The notes under the pieces: model-generated | What the model saw: the letters and a program-made list of their open reading frames with translations, nothing else | Database searches by the model: none | Told to the model about the DNA's origin: nothing | In this document: positions 27,718 through 38,439 of the stretch, in pieces | Position numbering within the stretch: position 1 is the stretch's first letter | Layout of the letters: each line of letters starts with the position of its first letter | DNA from: Methylotenera sp. | GTDB lineage: Bacteria; Pseudomonadota; Gammaproteobacteria; Burkholderiales; Methylophilaceae | Direction: 5' to 3' | NCBI GenBank assembly: GCA_030655015.1 | Contig: JAURWJ010000006.1 | Span: 1 to 64,000, forward strand | DNA: 64,000 nucleotides | Program-made: the position numbers and the translations under genes

Positions 27718-29733
27718 TTAAGAGAGATTTGGCGCAAGCCAGCGTTCTAGATAGTCTTTTGGCAGCCCTCTACGTTGCGCCATATCCAGCAATTGGTCTT
27801 CACCAATTTTATCAACACTAAAGTATTTAGCTTGGCGGTGCGCAAAGTAAAAGCCAGAAACTGCCGCTGCAGGTTGCATGGCGAATGATTCGGTGAGTGT
27901 CATGCCGATTTCATCGCAATGCAATAAGTTGAACATATCGGTTTTTACGGTATGGTCGGGGCAGGCGGGGTAGCCAGGTGCGGGGCGGATGCCTTGATAA
28001 GTTTCTTTAATCAGCGCATCAACTGGCAACGTTTCATTTGCCGCGTAACCCCATAAATCAGTGCGGATGCGCTCATGCATGTATTCAGCAAAAGCTTCGG
28101 CAAGCCTATCCGCGAGCGATTTGAACATAATGCCGCTGTAATCATCATGCGCATCGGCAAAACGTTTTTCAATTTTCTCTGTCCCTAAACCTGCCGTCAC
28201 CGCGAATAAGCCGATGTAATCTGCGGCCTCACCTTTAGGCGCAATAAAGTCACTTAAACATTGATTTGGGCGCGGCACGCCATCAATCACTGGTTTTACG
28301 CTTTGCTGACGCATGCCGTAGTAAGTAAAGGCGACTTGATTGCGACTGTCGTCGGTGTAGATTTCAATATCGTCATCATTCACCGTGTTAGCAGGCATGA
28401 GCGCAACCGCGCCATTGGCGCTGAGCAATCTGCCATCAATGATTTTTTTGAGCATGGCTTGCGCTTCAGTAAATACCTTAGTTGCCGCGTCACCTACCAC
28501 ATGGTCACTTAAAATCGCGGGATAGCTACCGGCTAAATCCCAAGTTTGAAAGAACGGCGACCAGTCGATATATTTGGCGATTAAGCTTAAATCAATGTTC
28601 TTAAACACGCGGCGACCAATAAATTTTGGTTTTACGGGTGTATTGTCGCCATCAAAACCAAGTTTCATTTTGTTTTTACGGGCGTCGACAATCGTCAGCA
28701 AAGGTACGCCTTTTTTATTGGCGTGTTGTGCGCGCGCTTTTTCGTAATCTGTATTGATATCGGCAATATAAGCATCGCGCGTTTCTGGCGTAAGTAGCGA
28801 TTGCATCACCGCCACCGAGCGCGAGGCATCCGGCACATAAATAATTGGGCCGTCATAAAACGGGGCAATTTTAACGGCGGTGTGGGCACGCGAAGTCGTG
28901 GCGCCACCAATCAGCAAGGGCATTTTTAAACCATGAAAATACGGGTCGCGTTGCATCTCTTTTGCCACATACGCCATTTCTTCCAACGACGGCGTAATCA
29001 ACCCCGATAAGCCAATAATATCTGCATTCTCGGCCTTGGCCATCGCCAAAATTTCAGCCGCGGGCACCATCACGCCCATGTTGACCACTTCGAAGTTATT
29101 GCATTGCAACACTACCGAGACGATATTTTTACCAATGTCATGCACGTCGCCTTTTACTGTGGCAATCACCACTTTACCTTTTGGTTTAGCGACAACGCCG
29201 GTGCGCTCTTGCTCTAGCGCTTTCTCCGCTTCAATAAACGGGATTAAATGCGCTACGGCTTGCTTCATCACGCGGGCAGACTTCACCACTTGCGGCAGAA
29301 ACATCTTGCCTTGACCGAATAAATCGCCGACCACGTTCATGCCGTCCATCAAGGGGCCTTCAATCACGTGGATGGGTCTGCCACCACTTGCCATGACTGC
29401 CGCGCGCGCTTCTTCGGTGTCGTCCACAATAAAGTCGGTAATGCCATGCACCATGGCGTGGCTCAGGCGTTTAGCCACTGGCGTTGGAGCTTCAGCCGTG
29501 CCGCGCCACTCTAATGTTGCGGCTTCTTTTTTGCCGCCCGCCACTAGCGTGCTGGCAATTTCTATCATGCGCTCGGTCGGGGCGAGTGGGTTATTCTCAT
29601 CGATAATACGGTTGAGTACCACGTCTTCCACACGTTGTTTTAGCTCTGGAGCGAGGTCATCGTACACGCCCATCATGCCTGCATTAACAATACCCATGGT
29701 CATGCCCGCTTTAATGGCGTGATATAAAAACAC
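27718..29733 (-). CDS. metH: MetH C-terminal part (cobalamin and reactivation domains)
   Basis: This 671-residue ORF as tracked starts at an internal GTG ([15 protein letters not shown]) that has no visible ribosome binding site. It is the direct continuation of the MetH frame; 31 further codons lie between it and the TAG. It contains the last part of the folate barrel and the cap. Next comes the cobalamin motif DVHDIGKN with its cobalt-ligand His, then the C-terminal SAM-binding reactivation domain ([26 protein letters not shown]). Sequence conservation along its length suggests recent or sustained function. Confidence 0.75.
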   Translation of the reverse strand: MFLYHAIKAGMTMGIVNAGMMGVYDDLAPELKQRVEDVVLNRIIDENNPLAPTERMIEIASTLVAGGKKEAATLEWRGTAEAPTPVAKRLSHAMVHGITDFIVDDTEEARAAVMASGGRPIHVIEGPLMDGMNVVGDLFGQGKMFLPQVVKSARVMKQAVAHLIPFIEAEKALEQERTGVVAKPKGKVVIATVKGDVHDIGKNIVSVVLQCNNFEVVNMGVMVPAAEILAMAKAENADIIGLSGLITPSLEEMAYVAKEMQRDPYFHGLKMPLLIGGATTSRAHTAVKIAPFYDGPIIYVPDASRSVAVMQSLLTPETRDAYIADINTDYEKARAQHANKKGVPLLTIVDARKNKMKLGFDGDNTPVKPKFIGRRVFKNIDLSLIAKYIDWSPFFQTWDLAGSYPAILSDHVVGDAATKVFTEAQAMLKKIIDGRLLSANGAVALMPANTVNDDDIEIYTDDSRNQVAFTYYGMRQQSVKPVIDGVPRPNQCLSDFIAPKGEAADYIGLFAVTAGLGTEKIEKRFADAHDDYSGIMFKSLADRLAEAFAEYMHERIRTDLWGYAANETLPVDALIKETYQGIRPAPGYPACPDHTVKTDMFNLLHCDEIGMTLTESFAMQPAAAVSGFYFAHRQAKYFSVDKIGEDQLLDMAQRRGLPKDYLERWLAPNLS

Positions 29734-29826
29734 GGTATGAATCGCTTCACGCGCAGGGTCGTTGCCTCTAAAACTGAAACTGACATTAGAAACGCCGCCC
29801 GATATTTTGGCATGCGGTAAGTTTTG

Positions 29827-31509
29827 CTAAATCCAGCGAGTAGCTTCAATAAAGTCCACTGCATAGTTGTTGTGCTCTTCAATCCCTGTCGCGATGGCGA
29901 AAATATTGGGGTCAAAAATAATGTCTTCTGGCGGGAAATCAATCTCTACCAATAAGTCATAAGCACGTTTGCAGATTTCTGTTTTTCGCGCGTAAGTATC
30001 GGCCTGACCCTTTTCGTCAAACGCCATCACAATAATGGCCGCACCGTAACGGCGACACAGTTTAGCCTGGCGTAAAAACTCCGCCTCGCCTGCTTTCATC
30101 GAGAGTGAATTAACAATCGACTTGCCCTGCACACATTTCAAGCCGGCTTCTATCACGCTCCACTTACTGGAATCGATCATAATCGGCACACGCGCAATAT
30201 CAGGCTCACTGGCGATTAAGTTTAAAAAGTGCGTCATGGCCTGCACGGCATCCAGCATGCCTTCATCCATGTTAATGTCGATGACTTGTGCGCCGTTTTC
30301 AACCTGCTGCCGCGCCACGCTCAAGGCTTCCTCAAACTGGCCATTGATAATCATGCGCGCAAAGGCTTTGCTGCCGGTGACGTTGGTGCGCTCGCCCACA
30401 TTGACGAATAGTGAATTCTCATCAATGATAAATGGCTCCAAGCCTGAGAGTTTGGTGACCGGTGCAAGTGTCGGCACCTGACGTGGCGGCAGGTTTTTAA
30501 TCGCCTCAAAAATCGCCTTAATGTGCGGCGGGGTAGTGCCACAACAACCACCCGCGATGTTGATAAAGCCACTGGTAGCGAATTCTTTTACTAGGCTTGA
30601 CGTCACATCAGGTGTTTCATCAAAGCCGGTATCACTCATCGGATTCGGCAAGCCAGCATTAGGATAAATACACACAAAAGTATCGGCAATTTTTGAAAGC
30701 TCTTCCGCATACGGGCGCATTAACGTGGCGCCTAAAGCACAATTCAAGCCGATGGTGAGTGGCTTAGCATGACGTACCGAATGCCAAAATGCCGTCACAG
30801 TTTGACCAGACAAAATACGCCCTGAAGCATCGGTCACCGTACCTGAAATCATAATCGGGTAACGCCGTCCGCTCTCTTCAAAAAACGTATCGATAGCAAA
30901 TAAAGCTGCCTTGCAATTGAGCGTATCAAAGATGGTTTCCACCATTAAGATATCTGCACCACCTTCTACCAGTGCTCGCGCTTGCTCTAAGTAAGCATTC
31001 ACCAACTGATCAAAACTCACATTACGCGCTGCGGGGTCATTTACATCAGGCGAGATGCTGGCGGTTTTTGGTGTGGGCCCCAACGTGCCTGCCACAAAGC
31101 GCGGTTTATCTGGCGTGCTGTATTTATCGCAGGCTGTGCGGGCAAGCTTGGCCGATTGCACATTCATCTCGTAAACAAGATGCGCCATGTGGTAATCATC
31201 CTGCGCCACACTGGTAGCACCGAAGGTGTTGGTTTCTATAATGTCGGCGCCTGCGGCCAAGTATTGCTCGTGAATTTCTTGAATAATTTGCGGTTGAGTC
31301 AGGCTTAACAGCTCGTTATTGCCTTTCACAAACAGCTGGCGCTCGCCTGCCGGCGCAGCAAAGTCAGCAAAACGCTCACCGCGATAATCTGCCTCGGTCT
31401 GCTTATATTGCTGAATCATGGTGCCCATCGCGCCATCTAGTATAAGGATGCGCTGTTTGAGCAGTGCTCGAAGTTTGATTTCTGTTGCAGATGCGATTGA
31501 TTGGTTCAT
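29827..31509 (-). CDS. metH: MetH N-terminal part (homocysteine and partial folate domains)
   Basis: This 560-residue ORF begins [17 protein letters not shown], with [11 protein letters not shown]. The homocysteine domain has the zinc ligands GLNCALGA and [15 protein letters not shown]. The methyltetrahydrofolate TIM barrel starts at about residue 345 ([18 protein letters not shown]). Translation stops at TAG inside this barrel, after FIEATRWI. Ending in the middle of a barrel makes an independent functional N-terminal enzyme unlikely. The start ATG is followed closely upstream by the comM end. Confidence 0.85.
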   Translation of the reverse strand: MNQSIASATEIKLRALLKQRILILDGAMGTMIQQYKQTEADYRGERFADFAAPAGERQLFVKGNNELLSLTQPQIIQEIHEQYLAAGADIIETNTFGATSVAQDDYHMAHLVYEMNVQSAKLARTACDKYSTPDKPRFVAGTLGPTPKTASISPDVNDPAARNVSFDQLVNAYLEQARALVEGGADILMVETIFDTLNCKAALFAIDTFFEESGRRYPIMISGTVTDASGRILSGQTVTAFWHSVRHAKPLTIGLNCALGATLMRPYAEELSKIADTFVCIYPNAGLPNPMSDTGFDETPDVTSSLVKEFATSGFINIAGGCCGTTPPHIKAIFEAIKNLPPRQVPTLAPVTKLSGLEPFIIDENSLFVNVGERTNVTGSKAFARMIINGQFEEALSVARQQVENGAQVIDINMDEGMLDAVQAMTHFLNLIASEPDIARVPIMIDSSKWSVIEAGLKCVQGKSIVNSLSMKAGEAEFLRQAKLCRRYGAAIIVMAFDEKGQADTYARKTEICKRAYDLLVEIDFPPEDIIFDPNIFAIATGIEEHNNYAVDFIEATRWI

Positions 31510-31575
31510 GAAGAATCAGTGATTAAAATTTATCTAATTTTATCACGCAACCTGTTTTGTCAGGTAACTAGCCCG

Positions 31576-33099
31576 CTAAATTGCACCACGTCGATATTGC
31601 ACTGCTTCGGCAATATGCGCGGGTTTTATATCCGCATCTGCGCTCAAGTCAGCGATGGTACGCGCCACTTTTAAAATGCGATGATACGCACGCGCGGATA
31701 AATTGAGTCGTGAAATAGCGGTTTTGAGTAGCGTTAATCCTGCGTCATCGGCTTTGCAGTACAGTTCGATCTCTTTAGTGCCCAGCAGATTGTTGGACTT
31801 GCCTTGACGCGCTAACTGTAATGTCCGTGCCTTTTCTACTCGCGCTCTAACCACATGTGAGTGTTCACTATCGCTGGTTTGAATCAGCTCATCTTCTTTG
31901 AGGGCAGGCACTTCAATATGCAAATCAATACGGTCTAACAAAGGCCCGGAAATTTTAGCTTTATAGCGCGAGACTTGATCCGGCGTGCAACGACATTTGT
32001 TATTATAATGACCCAAGTAGCCACAAGGGCATGGGTTCATGGCCGCAATTAGCTGAAATCTAGCGGGGTATTCCGCCTGCCGCGCCGCGCGTGAAATAGT
32101 GATATGCCCACTTTCAAGCGGCTCGCGCAAAACCTCTAATACTTTTCGATCAAATTCTGGCAGCTCGTCTAAAAATAAAACACCATTATGTGCCAGGCTA
32201 ATTTCCCCCGGACGCGGAATGCCACCACCACCCACCAAAGCCACGCCTGACGCGGTATGATGCGGTGCGCGATAAGGTCTGCGTTTCCAGTTTTCAAGCT
32301 TATAACTGCCATTTAATGATTGAATCGCGGCAGCTTCCAGCGCTTCATCCTCGGTCATGCTCGGCAAAATTCCCGCAAAACGGCTGGCTAACATGCTTTT
32401 ACCAGTGCCTGGAGGGCCGCTCAAAATAACGCTATGTCCGCCTGCTGCGGCGATCTCTAACGCACGCTTGGGCATACTTTGCGCTTTTACGTCGCTAAAA
32501 TCCGGATAAGAAAACGCTTGCTGTTGCTCGCTAGGCGCTAATTGCGTTAATGCGGTATGGCCGCTTAAATGTGCACAAACCTCAAGCAGTGATTTTGCCG
32601 GGTAGATAATGGCATCGCGCACTAATGCGGCTTCTGCCGCACTCATTTGGGGCAAGATAAATGCGCGTTTTGGTGCGTTCTGTTGTAATGCGCTGTTATT
32701 TGCATTACGCATCATGCTGGAGGTCATGGCCAGTGCGCCTCTTATAGGACGTAGCTCACCAGTGAGTGCTAATTCGCCAGCAAATTCATAGCGACTCAAC
32801 GGAGCAGATGGTATCTGCCCGGATGCCGCTAAAATGCCTAATGCGATGGGTAAATCGTAACGTCCGCTTTCTTTGGGTAAGTCTGCAGGCGCAAGATTCA
32901 CGGTAATGCGTCGAGCTGGAAACTCAAACTGTGCCGTAAGCAAAGCCGCGCGTACGCGGTCTTTACTTTCCTTCACCTCGGTTTCAGGTAAGCCCACAAT
33001 AGTAAAGCTAGGCAAGCCATTGGCGAGGTGCACTTCAACCACCACCTCGGGTGCATCCATACCGCTTAGCGCGCGGCTATACAATACGGCTAAGCTCAT
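31576..33099 (-). CDS. comM: YifB/ComM family Mg-chelatase-like AAA ATPase
   Basis: ComM is a hexameric helicase that promotes branch migration during natural transformation. The 507-residue protein has an N-terminal Lon-like fold (DAPEVVVEVHLANGLPSFTIVGLPE), a Walker A GPPGTGKSMLASRF, the Walker B LFLDELPEF, and a zinc-type CPCGYLGHYNNKCRC. Its C-terminal domain matches the Mg-chelatase type. It lies downstream of ubiK, a frequent pairing in betaproteobacteria. Together with the type IV pilin genes it hints at transformation competence. Confidence 0.93.
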   Translation of the reverse strand: MSLAVLYSRALSGMDAPEVVVEVHLANGLPSFTIVGLPETEVKESKDRVRAALLTAQFEFPARRITVNLAPADLPKESGRYDLPIALGILAASGQIPSAPLSRYEFAGELALTGELRPIRGALAMTSSMMRNANNSALQQNAPKRAFILPQMSAAEAALVRDAIIYPAKSLLEVCAHLSGHTALTQLAPSEQQQAFSYPDFSDVKAQSMPKRALEIAAAGGHSVILSGPPGTGKSMLASRFAGILPSMTEDEALEAAAIQSLNGSYKLENWKRRPYRAPHHTASGVALVGGGGIPRPGEISLAHNGVLFLDELPEFDRKVLEVLREPLESGHITISRAARQAEYPARFQLIAAMNPCPCGYLGHYNNKCRCTPDQVSRYKAKISGPLLDRIDLHIEVPALKEDELIQTSDSEHSHVVRARVEKARTLQLARQGKSNNLLGTKEIELYCKADDAGLTLLKTAISRLNLSARAYHRILKVARTIADLSADADIKPAHIAEAVQYRRGAI

Positions 33100-33109
33100 C
33101 GTTGTAGCT

Positions 33110-33370
33110 TCATGGTTTTTGTTGTGCAGCTAACTCAGCTGACTTAGCTTCCAGCTCTGCCAACTTTGCCTCTAGCAATTCCAGCTTTTGCCTCGTATTA
33201 CGTAGCACCTCTGCCTGCACATCAAACTCTTCACGTGAAATAAGCTCCATTTTGGTGAACATGCCCTTTAATAGTGCATTGATGTTTTTTTCAACATCAC
33301 CCAATGGAGAGCTTCCAGCTATTTCTTTGATTTTATTGGATATTTCGTTAATTTTGTGCGAATCAAGCAT
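33110..33370 (-). CDS. ubiK: UbiK/BMFP accessory factor
   Basis: The 86-residue protein has the BMFP family layout: an N-terminal amphipathic helix (INEISNKIKEIAGSSPLGDVEKNINALLKGMF), then a coiled coil (LRNTRQKLELLEAKLAELEAKSAEL). UbiK assists ubiquinone synthesis with the UbiJ scaffold. It overlaps nothing and precedes comM by about ten bases. Confidence 0.88.
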   Translation of the reverse strand: MLDSHKINEISNKIKEIAGSSPLGDVEKNINALLKGMFTKMELISREEFDVQAEVLRNTRQKLELLEAKLAELEAKSAELAAQQKP

Positions 33371-33480
33371 GCTAGGTTCCTTAGTGATTTAGTGGCAGTT
33401 TAGCAGATTATGCTTGATCTATATAAAAAAACATAACATAAGCGTAACATTATCCTATTGATTATAAAAGGTTTTATAGT

Positions 33481-33496
33481 TGGCACGTGCCTTGCT
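33481..33496 (+). promoter_or_regulatory. Sigma-54 promoter of torF-glnK-amtB
   Basis: TGGCACGTGCCTTGCT matches the sigma-54 consensus TGGCACG-N4-TTGCW at every conserved position, with the -24 GG and -12 GC at the correct spacing. It lies about 50 bases upstream of the torF start. This implies RpoN plus NtrC control under nitrogen limitation; no clear NtrC site was recognised upstream. Confidence 0.85.
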
Positions 33497-33547
33497 TATG
33501 ATTCAATGTGTATTTTTTATTTAATTATCACTAAGGAGTTAAGCGAC

Positions 33548-34345
33548 ATGCGTAAATCATTATTATCACTTGCTGTATTAAGCGCACTTTCAGTGCCTGC
33601 ATTATCATTTGCTGAAGATGCCGCGCCAGCAGCTGCACCAGCTTCACCACATACAGTTGCTTATAACGTGGGTTTATTTAGCCAATATATTTTCCGCGGT
33701 TTGGCACAAACTGGCGAAGAGTTGGCATTACAAGGCGGCGTCGATTATGCTCATGCTAGCGGTTTTTATGCCGGTGCTTGGGCCTCAAATATTAGCTGGT
33801 TGGAAGATGACGGTCTATATCAAAATTCAAGCTTAGAGCTTGATGTGTATGGTGGATACGCCAATACGTTTGGTGAGAGCGGTGTTGGTTACAACGTTGG
33901 CTTATTACAGTACATCTATCCTGGTGATAAACAGTCTGGTACTGGATATGATAAAGCTGAAACAACTGAGCTTTATGCATCATTAAGTTACAAATGGGCG
34001 CAAGCAAAGCTATCATACGGCTTAACAGATATTTTTGGTGTTAAAGACTCTGATGGTAGCTACTACGCAGAATTAAATGCAAATATTCCACTAGGTGAAA
34101 CAGGCTTTACAGCAATTGCTCACGTTGGTTACCAAGATTTTGCTGGTTCAGCTAATAACAAATTAAGCTACACAGATTGGAAACTAGGCGTATCAAAATC
34201 TTTTGCTAACGCCGGAACAGTTGGTGCTTATTATACTGATACAGATTCAAGCAAAGGTGATAATTCAGCAGCTGGTTATGTAGATGGTTCTGGTACTTAC
34301 TTGGGTGACAATGCATTTACCGCTTATGTGTCAAAGGCATTCTAA
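33548..34345 (+). CDS. TorF family putative porin
   Basis: The start is the ATG at 33548, preceded by AAGGAG; the ORF track starts too early. A signal peptide (LSLAVLSALSVPALSFA) precedes a beta-rich protein of 265 residues. It has the family opening HTVAYNVGLFSQYIFRGLAQT and ends in a terminal Phe (AYVSKAF), typical of outer-membrane barrels. TorF proteins (TIGR02001 type) are proteobacterial putative porins often placed before glnK-amtB. Its position behind the sigma-54 promoter suggests a role in nitrogen-compound uptake. Confidence 0.85.
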   Translation: MRKSLLSLAVLSALSVPALSFAEDAAPAAAPASPHTVAYNVGLFSQYIFRGLAQTGEELALQGGVDYAHASGFYAGAWASNISWLEDDGLYQNSSLELDVYGGYANTFGESGVGYNVGLLQYIYPGDKQSGTGYDKAETTELYASLSYKWAQAKLSYGLTDIFGVKDSDGSYYAELNANIPLGETGFTAIAHVGYQDFAGSANNKLSYTDWKLGVSKSFANAGTVGAYYTDTDSSKGDNSAAGYVDGSGTYLGDNAFTAYVSKAF

Positions 34346-34373
34346 AAATTACTCATTTTTAATAGCATTTCAA

Positions 34374-34405
34374 GTGGTGGAGAGACAAAAAATTTGCTCC
34401 ATCAC
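34374..34405 (+). other. Hairpin between torF and glnK
   Basis: GTGGTGGAG and CTCCATCAC form a nine-base stem with one G-T pair and a 14-base loop. It lacks a T-tract, so it may adjust the expression or stability of the torF part of the transcript. The evidence is weak. Confidence 0.3.
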
Positions 34406-34415
34406 TCAACATTAA

Positions 34416-34781
<366 letters not shown>

Positions 34782-34791
34782 GGGGATGAAA

Positions 34792-36282
34792 ATGAAAAAG
34801 TTAATTTCGATATTTGCTTTAATCGCCACACTGGGCATTGGCTTTAGCGCTAACACTTTTGCTGAAGATGCTACACCTGCGGTTGTCACTACTGAAGCAG
34901 CTCCAGCAGTTGATGCTGCACCAGTAGCCGCACCAGAAACAGCTGCACCAGTAGTTGAAGCAGCGCCAGCACCTGTACCAGATAAGGGTGACACTGCATG
35001 GCTAATTATGGCTACTGTGTTGGTAACACTGATGGTTATTCCAGGCTTGGCATTATTTTACGGCGGTTTAGTTCGCCAAAAAAATATGCTGTCTGTACTC
35101 ATGCAAACTTTCATGATTTTCTCTCTCATGGGCGTGCTATGGGCTATTTATGGCTACAGCGTAGCGTTCACGGGCGGTAATCCATTCTTTGGTGGTTTAG
35201 GTAAAGCATTCTTGGCAGGCATTACACCTGACTCAGTTGGTGCTACTTTCAGCAAAGGTGTTGTGATTCCTGAGCTCGTATTTGTTGCGTTCCAATTAAC
35301 TTTTGCTGCAATTACACCAGCATTGATCATTGGTGCTTTTGCTGAACGTATGAAGTTCTCAGCAATCTTGGCATTCATGGTGTTATGGTTCACATTTGCT
35401 TACTTGCCAATGGCTCACATGGTTTGGTATTGGGACGGTCCTGATGCAATTACTGATGCAGCTTCACTTGAAACCGTATTGGCTAATGCTGGTTGGTTAT
35501 GGGCTAAAGGTGCACTAGACTTTGCTGGCGGTACTGTTGTACATATCAACGCTGGTGTTGCTGGTTTAGTTGGCGCGATCATGGTCGGCAAACGTATCGG
35601 TTACGGTAAAGAATCAATGGCGCCTCATAGCCTGACATTAACCATGGTTGGTGCAGCTTTACTATGGGTAGGTTGGTTTGGTTTTAATGCTGGCTCTAAC
35701 CTTGAAGCTAACGGTTATGCAGCATTGGCACTTGTAAACACAATGATTGCAACTGGTGCAGCTACATTGTCATGGGCATTTGCTGAATGGTTGTTCAAAG
35801 GCAAGCCTTCTATGTTGGGTGCAGCTTCTGGTGCAGTGGCTGGTTTAGTGGCTATTACCCCAGCTTGTGGCTTCGTGGGCCCTATGGGTGCGATTGTCAT
35901 CGGTCTGTTAGTTTCACCAATCTGCTACTTCTTTGTGGCTAAAGTGAAATATGCATTTGGTTACGATGATGCGCTTGATGTATTTGGTGTTCATGCAATT
36001 GGCGGTATCTTTGGTGCGTTTGCAACGGGTGTGTTTGTAAACCCAGCACTTGGTGGCATGGGCGTATATGACTACGTTGCTAATGCAGTAGGTGAATATA
36101 ATTTTGCTGCACAAATGACTGCACAAGCATATGCCGTAGGTACAGCAATTATAGTTTCAGCAACAGTTTCATTCATAGCTTTCAAAATTGTAGATGTGTT
36201 AATCGGTCTACGTGTTACTGAAGAGTCTGAACGTGAAGGTTTAGATACAACAGAACATGGCGAACGTGCATATCACATGTAA
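34792..36282 (+). CDS. amtB: Ammonium transporter AmtB
   Basis: The likely start is the ATG at 34792 (MKKLISIFALIATL), since AAGGGG lies six bases upstream; an earlier ATG at 34786 is too close to it. The mature part follows a cleavable signal peptide and a Pro/Ala-rich linker of about 50 residues. Ammonium transporter features are the twin histidines (PMAHMVWYW and FGVHAIGG), the FYGGLVRQKN segment and the C-terminal GLDTTEHGERAYHM. The 496 residues include the usual eleven helices. Confidence 0.96.
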   Translation: MKKLISIFALIATLGIGFSANTFAEDATPAVVTTEAAPAVDAAPVAAPETAAPVVEAAPAPVPDKGDTAWLIMATVLVTLMVIPGLALFYGGLVRQKNMLSVLMQTFMIFSLMGVLWAIYGYSVAFTGGNPFFGGLGKAFLAGITPDSVGATFSKGVVIPELVFVAFQLTFAAITPALIIGAFAERMKFSAILAFMVLWFTFAYLPMAHMVWYWDGPDAITDAASLETVLANAGWLWAKGALDFAGGTVVHINAGVAGLVGAIMVGKRIGYGKESMAPHSLTLTMVGAALLWVGWFGFNAGSNLEANGYAALALVNTMIATGAATLSWAFAEWLFKGKPSMLGAASGAVAGLVAITPACGFVGPMGAIVIGLLVSPICYFFVAKVKYAFGYDDALDVFGVHAIGGIFGAFATGVFVNPALGGMGVYDYVANAVGEYNFAAQMTAQAYAVGTAIIVSATVSFIAFKIVDVLIGLRVTEESEREGLDTTEHGERAYHM

Positions 36283-36358
36283 ATAACCAAACTTCAGTTG
36301 GTATATTTCATGGGAATGCCATGAACTGGTATCACATGTAAATAAGTTTTAAGTGAAT

Positions 36359-36386
36359 AAAAACGGGCGCATCAGCGCCCGTTTTT
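36359..36386 (+). terminator. Terminator after amtB
   Basis: The stem AAAAACGGGCGC/GCGCCCGTTTTT has a four-base loop (ATCA) and a T-run. It closes the torF-glnK-amtB transcript. Between the amtB stop and this hairpin, a 16-base direct repeat of the amtB end (tatcacatgtaaataa at 36271 and 36330) is visible. Confidence 0.85.
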
Positions 36387-36448
36387 ATTGGTAGATATAA
36401 CAATGCTTAAAAACGATATAATACGCATTTACGGTTTGAGATTAACGC

Positions 36449-38434
36449 ATGGCACGCTTTCGCCCTCAGTCACACATCAATAATAAGGCAGTACAAAAAC
36501 TCTGGCAATTTACACACAGGTTTGAGGCTTACGCACCATTAGTGATGATGTTCGTTATCGGGCTTATTGGATTCTCCGCGTCTCGTTTTGGTCTGGTGTT
36601 GTGGAAGTTTGATCGCGTCAATAGTACAGGGCAACTCGCTGCCATTTTTATACAAGGCGTTCGTGTTGATATTATTCAGCTGTGCTTGTTGAGCTTAATT
36701 CCGGTGCTATTAGTCCCCGTATTTTCCATCGCTAAATGGTGGCGTGGCTGGCAATGGTTTACTTATGTTTGGGTGACCTTAGCGATAGTGCTGCTGGTGT
36801 TTTTAGAGGTATCTACCCCGGGGTTTATTACAGAATATGACGTGCGCCCCAACCGTATTTTTGTCGAATACTTAAAGTACCCGCATGAAGTGGCCAGCAT
36901 GTTGTGGGTTGGCTTTCGCATTCACATTTTTGCCGTCCTTAGCTTTGTTGCCCTTACGCATTATGTGATGCATGGTTTAATGAAGCCTTGGCTCAATGCC
37001 AAATCTGCATGGTCACTCAAAACAACACTCATTACCTGGCCGCTGATTTTTATTTTAGTGGCATTTGGCATCCGCTCTTCATTAGGACACCGTCCGGCTA
37101 ACCCTGCGTTATTTGCGATTACCGCAGATAGTATGGTCAATAGTTTGGTGCTTAACTCTGGATATTCTGTTACTTACGCGACTTATACTTTGCTTAAAGA
37201 AACTAAATCCAGCGACATTTACGGCAAGATGCCGCGTGAAGACATACTCAAGATTACAGGTGCAAGCGAGGCTGATATCCCCACCTTAACTACGCTAAAC
37301 CCTAGCCATCAACGTGAAAAACCACTTAACTTGGTGATTATTCTGCAAGAGAGTTTAGGCGCGACTTTTGTAGAGTCTTTAGGTGGCACGCCGGTGACGC
37401 CTAATATAGAAAGACTGAAAAACCAGGGCATTTGGTTTGAGCAACTTTATGCTACCGGCACGCGCTCTGTGCGTGGCATTGAAGCGGTCACCTCAGGTTT
37501 TCAGCCCACACCAGCCGACAGCACCGTTAAACTTTCAAAGTCGCAAAAGAACTTTTTCACGCTTGCTGCTTTGCTGGAAAAATTAGGCTACACCACAGAG
37601 TTTATTTACGGTGGTGAATCGCACTTTGACAATATGCGTGGCTTTTTTACCGGTAATGGGATCCAGCATATTGTGGATCAAAAAGATTATATCAACCCGG
37701 TATTTGAGGCTAGCTGGGGCGTTTCTGATGAAGATTTACTCAACAAAACGCATGAGCAACTTTTGGCGCACCACAAAACTGGCAAACCATTTTACACGTT
37801 AGCGTTTTCATCCTCTAATCACGCGCCATTTGAGTTTCCGGATGGTCGCATTGAGTTATACGAGCAACCCAAGGCCACCGATAACAATGCCGTAAAATAT
37901 GCCGATTACGCAATTGGAGAGTTTTTCAAAAAAGCACAGCAAAGCGCATATTGGAAAGATACTGTATTTTTAATCGTGGCCGACCACGACATTCGCGTAC
38001 GCGGTGAAACACTCGTCCCGATTGAGCGCTTTCACATTCCTGGCCTTATTTTAGGTGCTGATATTCAACCGCTGCGCTACACAGGGATTGCAAGCCAAAT
38101 TGACTTACCTGTCACCTTGCTGTCGCTCATGGGCGTGCAAGCGCAACACCCCATGACCGGGCGTGATTTATCCAGCATAGCCCCTGACAGTTTTGGCCGT
38201 GCCATGATGCAATATAACGACAACTACGGCTGGATGCAGGAAAGCGAAGCGGGGAATCAAGTGGTGGTGCTACGTTCTGGTAAAGCGCCTGCGCACGGGA
38301 TTTATGATGCAAAAACTAAACATTTAAGTGAAACACCCCCGCCTGCCAATGCGAAAGAGTTAGAGCAACGTACGCTCGCCAATGTATTGCTGCCAGATTT
38401 GCTTTATAACGAACAACGTTACCGGTTGCCTTAA
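36449..38434 (+). CDS. LTA synthase-family phosphoglycerol transferase (sulfatase fold)
   Basis: About five N-terminal membrane helices (residues 25-220) precede a periplasmic sulfatase-fold domain. The catalytic region includes NLVIILQESLGATFVESLGG, the nucleophile Thr in YATGTRSVRGIEA, and the metal-site VADHDIR. The 661-residue layout matches the LtaS/MdoB-like transferases that add phosphoglycerol or phosphoethanolamine to periplasmic glycans or lipids. The exact acceptor is unknown. It ends six bases before the next gene, so both are likely cotranscribed. Confidence 0.85.
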   Translation: MARFRPQSHINNKAVQKLWQFTHRFEAYAPLVMMFVIGLIGFSASRFGLVLWKFDRVNSTGQLAAIFIQGVRVDIIQLCLLSLIPVLLVPVFSIAKWWRGWQWFTYVWVTLAIVLLVFLEVSTPGFITEYDVRPNRIFVEYLKYPHEVASMLWVGFRIHIFAVLSFVALTHYVMHGLMKPWLNAKSAWSLKTTLITWPLIFILVAFGIRSSLGHRPANPALFAITADSMVNSLVLNSGYSVTYATYTLLKETKSSDIYGKMPREDILKITGASEADIPTLTTLNPSHQREKPLNLVIILQESLGATFVESLGGTPVTPNIERLKNQGIWFEQLYATGTRSVRGIEAVTSGFQPTPADSTVKLSKSQKNFFTLAALLEKLGYTTEFIYGGESHFDNMRGFFTGNGIQHIVDQKDYINPVFEASWGVSDEDLLNKTHEQLLAHHKTGKPFYTLAFSSSNHAPFEFPDGRIELYEQPKATDNNAVKYADYAIGEFFKKAQQSAYWKDTVFLIVADHDIRVRGETLVPIERFHIPGLILGADIQPLRYTGIASQIDLPVTLLSLMGVQAQHPMTGRDLSSIAPDSFGRAMMQYNDNYGWMQESEAGNQVVVLRSGKAPAHGIYDAKTKHLSETPPPANAKELEQRTLANVLLPDLLYNEQRYRLP

Positions 38435-38439
38435 TCACC

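Larger units (their letters stand above)
27718..31509 (-). pseudogene. metH: Cobalamin-dependent methionine synthase, interrupted by an in-frame TAG
   Basis: Both halves of MetH lie in one reading frame, separated only by a TAG at 29829-29827. Read through, the protein would be about 1263 residues, a normal MetH length. Around the stop, homologues carry a charged or polar residue in the segment FIEATRWI[15 protein letters not shown], so a single-base change from AAG or CAG would explain it. All domains are otherwise intact: homocysteine, folate, cobalamin and reactivation. Whether this is a pseudogene, a readthrough gene, a sequencing error or a two-part enzyme cannot be settled from the sequence. 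Confidence 0.85.

Noticed and set aside
31510-31575. Cobalamin riboswitch before metH
   Set aside because: Only 66 bases separate comM and metH, too short for the element, and no B12-box was seen.
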